Assembly: GCA_013202315.1 (NCBI GenBank)
Contig: JABMRZ010000344.1
Location: forward strand, 1-7,082
Source: Candidatus Tariuqbacter arcticus
Lineage (GTDB): Bacteria; Electryoneota; Tariuqbacteria; Tariuqbacterales; Tariuqbacteraceae
DNA: 7,082 nucleotides
Direction of reading: 5' to 3'
In this document: positions 1-7,026 of the stretch, piece by piece
How the letters are laid out: each line of letters starts with the position of its first letter
Numbering within the stretch: the first letter of the stretch is position 1
Notes under the pieces: generated by a model
Databases searched by the model: none
Told to the model about the DNA's origin: nothing
The model's input: only the letters and a program-made list of their open reading frames with translations
Program-made: the position numbers and the translations under genes

Positions 1-65
1 CAGTACATAAAGTAATAATCACAGTAAATTACGAAATGAATTAATAGTACTGAAAAATTAGAAAT

Positions 66-85
66 ATCGACAATTTTTTGTCGAT
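66..85. promoter_or_regulatory. 20-base perfect inverted repeat upstream of the ROK kinase
   Basis: Two 8-base arms (ATCGACAA at 66-73 and TTGTCGAT at 78-85) are exact reverse complements around a TTTT centre. The repeat lies 40 bases before the kinase start. No T-run follows, so it does not look like an intrinsic terminator. A 20-base dyad in this position is typical of a repressor operator for a sugar-utilisation gene, or it could form a hairpin in the 5' leader. The symmetry is directly visible; the regulatory role is inferred. The rest of 1-125 is AT-rich and I find no convincing sigma-70 -35/-10 pair. A weaker dyad, AAACA-C-TGTTT, lies at 105-115 just before the ribosome site. Confidence 0.45.
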
Positions 86-125
86 GTCGGTGCAGTAAGC
101 GCCTAAACACTGTTTTCAGGATAAA

Positions 126-1079
126 ATGCAAAAAGCCATCTTAGCCTTCGACCTCGGCGGAACCTATCTCAAATACGGCATCGGCACCACCGACGGCGAG
201 ATAATCCACCATGCTAAGCGGGATTCCGGCGGCAAAGGCTCCATCGAAACTATCGCTTCCGCTTTTAAAGCCGCAGCGCTGGAAATGAAAGAAACCGCCG
301 TCCGGAAGAATATAACCCTGACCGCTGTCAGTATCGGCACGCCCGGCGCGGTGGATAAAAAGACCGGCGCGGTTTTCGGATCTTCGCCCAATGTCCCCGC
401 GGTGGTAGGGCTGTCACTTCAGGACATAATCAGGGAAGAATTATCTCTGCCGGTGGTGGTGGAAAACGACGCCAACCTCGCTACTTTGGGCGAAGCGATT
501 AAGGGCGCCGGAGCGGGATATCGCTCGGTATTAGGCTTGACGCTCGGCACGGGGCTGGGCGGAGGTTTCGTCTTCGATGGGAACATCTATCGCGGGGCGC
601 ACGGTTCCGCCCTGGAAATCGGACACTCATCCATCGACTATAACGGCAGGATTTGCAATTGCGGCAAACCTGGGCACATCGAAGCATACGCTTCCGGGAG
701 CGCAATTATGAAAAGAGCGAACGAATTGGAAATCGAACTCGGATTCGATTCTCCCCGCAAATTCCCCAAATCCAAACCGGTCTTCCAAGCGGCGCTGGAA
801 GGATATGAACCGGCGGTTATCGCCGTGAGCGAAGCGGTCGATGCGCTTTCGGTCTTCCTGGCGAATATGATTAATATCGTCGACCCTTCCTGCATCATCA
901 TCGGCGGAGGGGTGATGTTCGGTTATCTCGACTACTGGGATGAATTGAAAGGGAAGGTGGCGGACAAGGTGGCGGATTCCTTAACCGGAAAAACCCCCAT
1001 CCTGCCCGCAGAATTGGGCAATATGGCGGGAATGGTGGGGGCGGTTTTGAACGCGGGGAGACTCAGCAGCTCTCAATAG
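126..1079 (+). CDS. ROK-family sugar kinase (glucokinase-like)
   Basis: A cytoplasmic ATP-dependent kinase of 317 residues, the usual size for ROK kinases, expected to phosphorylate glucose, a related hexose or an amino-sugar. The N-terminal phosphate-binding motif DLGGT is at residues 9-13. END at 113-115 supplies the likely catalytic base Asp115. A glycine-rich GTGLGGG loop follows at 141-147, the sugar-contacting EIGH at 164-167, and the ROK zinc signature with Cys177, Cys179, His184 and Glu186. A second ATP-site glycine cluster, GGG, is at 260-262. In most ROK proteins the residue at 184 is a third cysteine; here it is histidine, which can still bind zinc. There is no N-terminal helix-turn-helix, so it is a kinase and not a ROK repressor. 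The ATG is preceded by AGGAT at 118-122, a short but plausible ribosome site. The exact sugar cannot be read from sequence. Its end overlaps the convergent methyltransferase gene by 17 bases. Confidence 0.93.
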   Translation: MQKAILAFDLGGTYLKYGIGTTDGEIIHHAKRDSGGKGSIETIASAFKAAALEMKETAVRKNITLTAVSIGTPGAVDKKTGAVFGSSPNVPAVVGLSLQDIIREELSLPVVVENDANLATLGEAIKGAGAGYRSVLGLTLGTGLGGGFVFDGNIYRGAHGSALEIGHSSIDYNGRICNCGKPGHIEAYASGSAIMKRANELEIELGFDSPRKFPKSKPVFQAALEGYEPAVIAVSEAVDALSVFLANMINIVDPSCIIIGGGVMFGYLDYWDELKGKVADKVADSLTGKTPILPAELGNMAGMVGAVLNAGRLSSSQ

Positions 1080-3705
1080 ACGCAAGAGTAATAATTTTAT
1101 TCAATCCAATCTTCACATTCGCCGTCGAATTCAATACTTTGGATGCCTTTTCGATAAAACTCTGGCAGACATACACTTCCAAGCCAAACTTATAATTCGG
1201 AATCACCGCCAACAAATTCCTGAATCTATCGTTCACCGCATTATTGAAGGTTGAAAAGGTGGTGACCACTTCAATCGCATTATAGATTCTGTTGCCTTTA
1301 ATAACAAGTAAGTCGATTTCCTTAAGAATCCTGAAATCATCGGGTGGAATTCCCAAATCCATCCCTTCATATTTTGTGGAAATCTTCCTTAATTTAGCGT
1401 CTTTTCTAACTTCAGTATCGCCGATGCGAACTCTATACCCTTCCTTGATAAAATCTCTCGCAAGCTTTTCGATTATTCTATTATGATCGACGACTTCGTC
1501 TTCGAATATTTCGATTTGATTGTTGTTCACTTCGATGGGCTTTTCCACCACTCTCTTCCACATATAAATATCACGATTGCGCTTTCCTCTGCTTTCTTTG
1601 ATGCAGCAGCGGCTGATAGTTCTTTTGACCGCTTCCTCGCTCGGTCTTTTTGAATTCACTAGCTTTGTGAATATAAAAAACAGCAGTTCATCCAAAGCGG
1701 CTGTGCTGTGTTCTTGAAAATAGCTGTAAAGCAATCTTTCGACCGCCCTTTCCACCGGGAGGATTTCCATCATTTTAACCGGGCCGTTAGCCGGGTCGAC
1801 CATCTCCCGCATATACCACTTTTTATCAGCCTTGACATAGACGAATTGATCTTTATAAAATCCGCTCAAATCACTTCCCGCAAACCGATGAAGCAAATTC
1901 ATATCCGCCAGGATTTCGACCACTAAAATTCCCATTGAGTTATTATCAAGCCCGCAATGGTATTTGATAGCTTCTTCCAATTTAGATAATAGTTCTTTTT
2001 GCTGTGTAATGGACAATTCATAAATAATGCCATCGACAAATTCCGGGACATCAGCTTTCTTGAATGTCAATATGAAATCACCCAAAAGCGAACCGGGTGC
2101 GCGAGTATGGAAAGTCTGCTGATAATTCTTAATGAAATCTTGATAAATCATGCCGTGATTATCAACTTCCACACGCTCCGGAAGTACAAATCCCGCCCTC
2201 CGCGCTGCGCGATGAAGCGCCATCCATACACCAACATCGCGATTATGAAATGTCATCACCATATAGCTATCATTCTTCAATACCCGATAACATTCTTTGA
2301 ATATCCGATATAGTGTTTCCTCATAATGCTGTTTGCTCTTTTCAGTGGGAAAACCCTTGTGTCTTGTTTCAATCGCTTCTCTTGAATTGTCAATAACCCC
2401 ATCAAGACCGAATATTTCTGGAAGCCAGACCACCCAAAAATCGGTCAATTCCGCATACTGCACATTCCCGCCGAAAGGAGGGTCTGTTATGATGCAGTCC
2501 ACACTCTTGTAGGAAATATCGGTCTCCTCGCTCGACTGGGTTAATATGCGGCAGGTGTGATAAGAATCGGGATGTATCCTCGCGAATTCGCCGATATCTT
2601 CCTGTGATTGTTCTTTGCCGCGAATAAAGGCGTTTTTCCTATTATGGATACTCCATATAACATTCCTTTCAATAAAAACATTAGGAAGCCAATAAGCATG
2701 TCCTGCCCATTCTATAGGCTGCCCCGATTGCCAGCCTTTACTACGAAAAACCGTTTTATTCACATATCTAAGAGCGCCGCTAAATATGAACCACAGCGCT
2801 TCCCGCACATCGTCATTTACATCAAGCCCTGCGATTATCTTCTTCAACCTCCCAAGGCTTATCAAATTCCGTGTAGTGAAAAGATCTTTGAAACTTATGA
2901 TTCCCTTCTTAAAGAGTGAGTGGTCTTTTTCTAAATCTCCATCTGGAAACGGAACTTGAGGGACGAACAATTTCTCCTCTTTGACTATTTCATCGAATTT
3001 TCCCGCAATTCGTTCCGCTCCTGCAATATCATTTTCATCCACAGGGAAAATGCCGCCTTCGCATTTCCGGCACTTCACCATTTTATTAACCAATACATCC
3101 CCGACTCTATGGCAGTCTTTCGCTGCCAGAACACTCAGACATTTATCATTTGTACATTCATAGACTCCCGCTCGCAATTTCCTGGCTTTGGCTAAAACGG
3201 CTTTTTCCCCGCATCCCGGACAGACCAATACATTCGACCATTCGAACCAGTCGGCAGCCGCTTCTTCCCCGCAGGAACCGCATTTTGTCGAATAGAGTTC
3301 CTTGGCGATGGGGGCGAATAATTCCACCACCCGTTCGAAAGCTTCTTCCACCGCCTGAAGGTCAACCGGCTGCACCTGCATTTTAGTTATCCAGGCGGCG
3401 AGGGGGTTTAAATCGATCCCGATAACTCTGCGCTTCATTTTTAACCCCTCATACACCGTCACCCCGCCTCCGCAAAACGGGTCGAGTATGGTGTCTCCAG
3501 GGTTAGTGTAGTGCTTAATAATATGTTCGAAGACATTCCAGGGACGCCGGGCGAAATATCGGTGCATCTTATAGACAGCAGTGTGCTGCTTGGCGATGAC
3601 CGGGTACTTCAAAGGGGGAATTGGTTTAGTTTGGAATCCCCCTTCACGCGCCGCCTGGTCAGCGATTTGGTCTTCTATGGATGGATGAAACGCTTCATTC
3701 TGCAT
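1063..3705 (-). CDS. Zn-ribbon DNA methyltransferase with C-terminal nuclease-like domain
   Basis: Predicted S-adenosylmethionine-dependent DNA amino-methyltransferase (N6-adenine or N4-cytosine), 880 residues from the ATG. A conserved KMHRYFARRPWNVF segment (46-59) precedes SAM motif I, DPFCGGG (75-81), and the acidic motif GIDLNP (Asp98). Catalytic motif IV, DPPF, is at 408-411, giving an alpha-class-like order with about 330 residues between. That insert holds paired cysteines, C142/C145 with C162/C165 and C184/C189 with C212/C215, read as two zinc ribbons. This resembles the COG1743-type adenine methylases. Residues about 653-719 look like a winged helix. Residues about 740-875 resemble a PD-(D/E)XK fold, with Asp798 and Glu812, but valine at 814 where Lys or Glu is expected. 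The frame also allows a TTG start at 3729, one base after the upstream gene's TGA, which would add 8 residues; neither start has a good ribosome site and ATG is preferred. GC content falls towards the 3' end. Methylase assignment is strong; nuclease activity is uncertain. Confidence 0.9.
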   Translation of the reverse strand: MQNEAFHPSIEDQIADQAAREGGFQTKPIPPLKYPVIAKQHTAVYKMHRYFARRPWNVFEHIIKHYTNPGDTILDPFCGGGVTVYEGLKMKRRVIGIDLNPLAAWITKMQVQPVDLQAVEEAFERVVELFAPIAKELYSTKCGSCGEEAAADWFEWSNVLVCPGCGEKAVLAKARKLRAGVYECTNDKCLSVLAAKDCHRVGDVLVNKMVKCRKCEGGIFPVDENDIAGAERIAGKFDEIVKEEKLFVPQVPFPDGDLEKDHSLFKKGIISFKDLFTTRNLISLGRLKKIIAGLDVNDDVREALWFIFSGALRYVNKTVFRSKGWQSGQPIEWAGHAYWLPNVFIERNVIWSIHNRKNAFIRGKEQSQEDIGEFARIHPDSYHTCRILTQSSEETDISYKSVDCIITDPPFGGNVQYAELTDFWVVWLPEIFGLDGVIDNSREAIETRHKGFPTEKSKQHYEETLYRIFKECYRVLKNDSYMVMTFHNRDVGVWMALHRAARRAGFVLPERVEVDNHGMIYQDFIKNYQQTFHTRAPGSLLGDFILTFKKADVPEFVDGIIYELSITQQKELLSKLEEAIKYHCGLDNNSMGILVVEILADMNLLHRFAGSDLSGFYKDQFVYVKADKKWYMREMVDPANGPVKMMEILPVERAVERLLYSYFQEHSTAALDELLFFIFTKLVNSKRPSEEAVKRTISRCCIKESRGKRNRDIYMWKRVVEKPIEVNNNQIEIFEDEVVDHNRIIEKLARDFIKEGYRVRIGDTEVRKDAKLRKISTKYEGMDLGIPPDDFRILKEIDLLVIKGNRIYNAIEVVTTFSTFNNAVNDRFRNLLAVIPNYKFGLEVYVCQSFIEKASKVLNSTANVKIGLNKIITLASIESC

Positions 3706-3730
3706 TATAAAACCAGATTTTAATTTCAAT

Positions 3731-5014
3731 TCAAGTCTTCAGCTTTTTTTCCTTCGCCGCGGGGAAAAGCACATTGTTAAGAATCAGCCTGTACCCCGGC
3801 GAATTCTTGTGAAGTGACAACTGCGTGGGAGGGTCGCCTATCATATGCCGATAATCTTCCGGGTCGTGCCCCCCGAAGAAGGTGAAAGTGCCGTCCCCAT
3901 AATTCCCATGCAGATATTTCACTTCATCAGCGCCTTCCACTTCACCCAAAATCACGACGCTTTTCTTCACCAGCGATTTCTTGAACCCGGTGGTCTGCCC
4001 CATAAAACCCTTCACCACCGAAGTATGGCATTGTACCAGCATAGTCGGCACCGGGTCATATTTAGCTGAAAAATCGAACAGGGTGAAATAATCTCCCGCA
4101 TCCCCCCGCGCCGACCTGCCAGTCCGGGGAGTGGTGTCAATATCGCTGAATTCATACACTAGCGGGTCGGTGATCAGGGTGAAATCTTCAAAGGCGAAAC
4201 ACTGCGAATAATCCAAATCACCCTGGAAGTCAGGCGCAATCGGATCCCCGTCAAAAACAGCCGCGCATATATCGGTCTTAAAAGCCGAAAGCGCAATATC
4301 ATAAGAATCGGTGGCGCTGCACATAGCGAACAAGAATCCCCCCTGATGAACATATTCCTTGATCGTCGCCGCCACCGCCAATTTCAATTTCGACACTTTA
4401 TCGAAACTCAGCTTTTTAGCCCGCGCTTCCTGCTCCGCTTGCTGCTTTATATACCAATCGGCGTTGCGGTAGACAGCATAGAATTTCCCATATTGTCCCG
4501 TAAAATCTTCATGATGCAGGTGAAGCCAATCGTATTGATACAATCCCCCCGCCAATACCTCTTCATCATAAATCCTGTCATACGGGATCTGCGCGTATTC
4601 CAGCGCCAGCCTGACCGCATCATCCCAGGGTTCCGCTGACGGCGGCGGCGGGGCATACACCGCCACTTTGGGAGCCGTCTCTAACAAAACCAACTCCATA
4701 TTCTCGTTTTCTATGGCGGCATAGATTTCCGCCGCTTTCGCACCTGAAATCTGCTCCGTTTTCACCCCCCTTATCCTGCACACCCTCACCACTTCGGAGC
4801 TGTAATCCATCATAAACGACCCGCATCTGTAGTTTAACAGCCATTCAACAGTCATACCTTTTTCCAGCGCTTCGTAAGCGATACCATAAGCCTTCAGATG
4901 GTCTGTTTGATTCAAATCCATTGGTATGACCAGCTTTTGAGCCGCCAGAGGACAGCATAACATTATTGATATAATAAAACATATAATCAATAATAATATA
5001 GTTATATTTCGCAT
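3731..5014 (-). CDS. Secreted glutamine-amidotransferase-like protein ('asparagine synthetase B' family by label)
   Basis: An exported protein of 427 residues. Residues 1-25 form a Sec signal peptide: Arg2, then a long Ile/Leu core, then PLAAQ, with cleavage probably near 25. The mature part begins with VIPMDLNQTDHLKAYGIAY, followed by WLLNYRCGSF (58-67), as in a family I recall from Bacteroidetes/Ignavibacteria-type genomes that databases often call asparagine synthetase B. It has neither the N-terminal Cys2 glutaminase nor the SGGxDS ATP-pyrophosphatase loop of true AsnB, so that name looks wrong. The body suggests a class I amidotransferase/ThuA-like fold: a first strand KVAVYAPPPP (116-125), a nucleophile-elbow-like GGFLFAMCSATD (225-236) with Cys232, and a C-terminal GGHDPEDY (381-388) with His383. 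The C-terminus LNNVLFPAAK is typical of the family. AGGAAG directly abuts the ATG, an unusually short ribosome-site spacing. The upstream TPR gene also encodes an exported protein. Substrate and reaction are unknown. Confidence 0.85.
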   Translation of the reverse strand: MRNITILLLIICFIISIMLCCPLAAQKLVIPMDLNQTDHLKAYGIAYEALEKGMTVEWLLNYRCGSFMMDYSSEVVRVCRIRGVKTEQISGAKAAEIYAAIENENMELVLLETAPKVAVYAPPPPSAEPWDDAVRLALEYAQIPYDRIYDEEVLAGGLYQYDWLHLHHEDFTGQYGKFYAVYRNADWYIKQQAEQEARAKKLSFDKVSKLKLAVAATIKEYVHQGGFLFAMCSATDSYDIALSAFKTDICAAVFDGDPIAPDFQGDLDYSQCFAFEDFTLITDPLVYEFSDIDTTPRTGRSARGDAGDYFTLFDFSAKYDPVPTMLVQCHTSVVKGFMGQTTGFKKSLVKKSVVILGEVEGADEVKYLHGNYGDGTFTFFGGHDPEDYRHMIGDPPTQLSLHKNSPGYRLILNNVLFPAAKEKKLKT

Positions 5015-5032
5015 CTTCCTGTATATTAATAT

Positions 5033-5038
5033 ATTATA
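5033..5038 (-). promoter_or_regulatory. Possible -10 box for the amidotransferase-like gene
   Basis: The minus strand reads TATAAT exactly here, 18 bases before the ATG at 5014. No good -35 hexamer lies at 16-18 bases' spacing, and the surroundings are so AT-rich that a chance match is likely. A better -35-like TTGACT lies farther upstream (5096-5101) but has only poor -10 matches at normal spacing. A local promoter in this 128-base spacer is plausible but not established. Confidence 0.25.
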
Positions 5039-5057
5039 ATGTTGTGAATTATCACTT

Positions 5058-5064
5058 CCTCCTT
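5058..5064 (-). promoter_or_regulatory. Strong Shine-Dalgarno-like AAGGAGG without an obvious gene
   Basis: The minus strand reads AAGGAGG, a near-perfect anti-16S match, 43 bases before the ATG of the amidotransferase-like gene and therefore too far to serve it directly. A GTG two bases downstream opens a 9-codon frame ending at TAA (5026-5055), in a different frame from the main gene. It could be a leader peptide, a ribosome standby site or chance; the GTG spacing is too short for a confident start. Confidence 0.3.
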
Positions 5065-5108
5065 AAATACAACTTATTATCAAGCATTGCCGAATAGTCA
5101 ACCCATTT

Positions 5109-5122
5109 TAGTTATTTAACTA
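5109..5122. promoter_or_regulatory. 14-base dyad TAGTTA-TT-TAACTA
   Basis: A perfect 6-base inverted repeat around a 2-base centre, in the spacer just after the TPR gene stop and upstream of the amidotransferase-like gene. The 2-base loop and A/T-rich stem make it a poor terminator hairpin; a protein-binding dyad is the alternative. In this AT-rich stretch chance is a real possibility. I see no clear intrinsic terminator in the 5015-5142 spacer, so read-through from the TPR gene into the next gene is possible. Confidence 0.25.
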
Positions 5123-5142
5123 TCCTTACATTCTCCCAAATT

Positions 5143-6981
5143 TTATAGCGTCGGTTCCAAGCTTTCCAATTTGCGCCTCACAACCGGGGCTAAAGGGCTG
5201 TCCGGCTCTTCCAGCAGCAGTGTCTCATAATACTCCCTCGCTCTTCCAACATCGCCCAAACTATTCAAGCAGATTTCAGCCATCCTAAAATAGATTTCAT
5301 CTCTTAGTCCTATATTAGGGTATAAAGTAACATATTGCGCCATATAATCAAGGGCATTTGCGCTTCCTTTTAGAGCCTCGACCGCTTTCGCTCCCAACAA
5401 TACGCTCCTGCCGCATAATACTGTTTCCGGACAATGTTCCAAAATGTCTCTAAAGCTATTCAGTGATTTTTCATACATACCTCGTTCGAAACCCAGCCAA
5501 GCCGCCGCAAATTCTCTGACAAACGAATTGTCACTTATGTCCTTAAAACAAATAGCGTCATTCAAAGCGTCATTAGCAGCATCGGTCTCCGGAAAGCGCC
5601 TGGATAATCGATCCCAGACCGCCAGCGCAGAATCGACTTCACCCGCCCATAAATAGCACCTCGCTAACATCAGCATAGCTTCAGCGGTGAATATCACCGT
5701 CTTCCGCTGGGCGCTGGAACTCAATTCGCCGTACCGCTGAATCGCAGAAGGCAAATCTCCGGAAATAACCGCGCATTTCCCCAGCGCCAAACCCGCTTGA
5801 ACGAAGTATTTTCCTCTCCGATAATCACGCTTAACTAAATCAAAATATACACTTGCGCTATCAGGAAGGTTGTTTTCTTCCAAAAAAATAATTCCTATCC
5901 GATAAAGCGCGGTCTCCTCGGAATTGGAATGAGGATAAATTAATGCAACCTCTCGGTAGAGTCGCAAAGCCTCATCGAAGCGCCCTAAATTTTCAATACA
6001 TTCAGCCATACCTAACATAGCCTTTGATTTCAGGGGTGATTGGGGGAATTTCTCAACAGCCCGCTCAAACGCTTCCAAAGCCAAATCATACCGCCCCTCA
6101 CCATTCAGCGAAACCGCAAATTCAATCAAATCCTTATCACTAAACACTCCGCGCATAGTCTGATTCAAAGCATCTTCATACCTGCCCAGAGAAAACAGAT
6201 AGCCGATTAACAGCCTGCCCGAATCCTTCACCCCTTCAGCCGATTTCAAGGCTTCAATGACTGCTTCAGCCGTCTCCGCGCTGACCGTGAAGTTGTATAT
6301 CGCCCTTTCGACATAAGAATATCGTGAAGGGTTAGCCCGCAAATAGACCAGATAATATTCAACCGTGCTGCCGTAATCCATCAAAGCGGTATACGCTCTG
6401 GCTAAATCGAGCGCCAACACCGCACCGCCCATACGCGCTTCGCCCTTCTTCAGCACCGCCACCGCTTTATCCACCTGCCTCGCCCTCATCAGAACACCGC
6501 TGATGCTGCGATATACCTGAATATTATTCCCCATATCATTCAATACGCTGTTCCACTGAAGCCATGCTTCGTATTCCTTTCCCCAAGCCAAGTAGACTTC
6601 CCCTAAATCAATCAACAGATTATCCAGTCTAAGAGCACCTGACAACGCGTTTCCACTCGAATCGATTTCATTCTGAACCATCCCCTCCGCTTCTTCAAAC
6701 CGTTTCAGCGCCAGCAGACATCGCAATTCGCCCTTGTAATAAGTCTGTTTGTATCGCGTATGCCCCTGTGTTTCCCTCATTTGCCGATAATAATGCAGCG
6801 CGCTCTTAAAGTCCCCTCGAACCTCGGCTCTCGATGCGAATTGGCGCAATTGAACTTCCGTTAGCGACCCCGGCGGCGGGAACATCGGTTCAGGACCGAT
6901 CTGCGCATCCGCATTCAACACAACGATTAGAAGCAGCAAAAGATTTAATATCACTAATTCTGTTGATTTACTATTATGCAC
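5143..6981 (-). CDS. Exported TPR-repeat protein
   Basis: A 612-residue protein with an N-terminal Sec signal peptide (hydrophobic core about 9-22, ADA at 24-26, probable cleavage before Gln27), then almost wholly helical TPR-type repeats. Clear units lie at about 282-315, 317-350, 354-388, 431-465, 484-519 and 560-596. They show the paired-helix spacing, the small-residue positions (for example GRYDLALEAF, GRFDEALRLY, GEVDSALAVW) and the Pro near unit ends (KFPQS, IYPHS, RFPET, EEPDS). Earlier repeats (about 50-220) are more diverged. No enzymatic motif or second membrane segment is visible, so the likely role is a periplasmic or outer-membrane-facing scaffold for protein partners. The start is GTG at 6981: it is the only start keeping the full signal peptide, since a stop lies four codons upstream, and there is no recognisable ribosome site. 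It precedes the amidotransferase-like gene by 128 bases on the same strand; joint function is inferred. Confidence 0.9.
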   Translation of the reverse strand: MHNSKSTELVILNLLLLLIVVLNADAQIGPEPMFPPPGSLTEVQLRQFASRAEVRGDFKSALHYYRQMRETQGHTRYKQTYYKGELRCLLALKRFEEAEGMVQNEIDSSGNALSGALRLDNLLIDLGEVYLAWGKEYEAWLQWNSVLNDMGNNIQVYRSISGVLMRARQVDKAVAVLKKGEARMGGAVLALDLARAYTALMDYGSTVEYYLVYLRANPSRYSYVERAIYNFTVSAETAEAVIEALKSAEGVKDSGRLLIGYLFSLGRYEDALNQTMRGVFSDKDLIEFAVSLNGEGRYDLALEAFERAVEKFPQSPLKSKAMLGMAECIENLGRFDEALRLYREVALIYPHSNSEETALYRIGIIFLEENNLPDSASVYFDLVKRDYRRGKYFVQAGLALGKCAVISGDLPSAIQRYGELSSSAQRKTVIFTAEAMLMLARCYLWAGEVDSALAVWDRLSRRFPETDAANDALNDAICFKDISDNSFVREFAAAWLGFERGMYEKSLNSFRDILEHCPETVLCGRSVLLGAKAVEALKGSANALDYMAQYVTLYPNIGLRDEIYFRMAEICLNSLGDVGRAREYYETLLLEEPDSPLAPVVRRKLESLEPTL

Positions 6982-7026
6982 GACAAACCATTAATAAATA
7001 ATAAAATAATCGGTTTTTTGAACATC

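Noticed and set aside
66..85. Intrinsic terminator
   Set aside because: The stem is short and AT-rich and no T-run follows on either strand.
126..1079. ROK-type transcriptional repressor
   Set aside because: It lacks the N-terminal helix-turn-helix; the kinase motif DLGGT begins at residue 9.
2608..2919. Plus-strand open frame of about 100 residues opposite the methyltransferase
   Set aside because: It lies wholly inside a well-supported gene on the other strand, has no family-like motif and no ribosome site; the same holds for the other opposite-strand frames within the four genes.
1063..3705. Complete multi-gene defence system (DISARM-like or similar)
   Set aside because: No helicase, ATPase, phospholipase or separate restriction gene is present; the neighbours are a sugar kinase and exported proteins.
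3731..3790. Frameshift joining the amidotransferase-like gene to the methyltransferase
   Set aside because: The upstream protein ends in its expected family C-terminus (LNNVLFPAAK then a Lys-rich tail), and one is exported while the other is a DNA enzyme.
3731..5014. True asparagine synthetase B
   Set aside because: There is no N-terminal Cys2 nucleophile, no SGGxDS ATP-pyrophosphatase loop, a length of 427 residues is short for AsnB, and a signal peptide is present.
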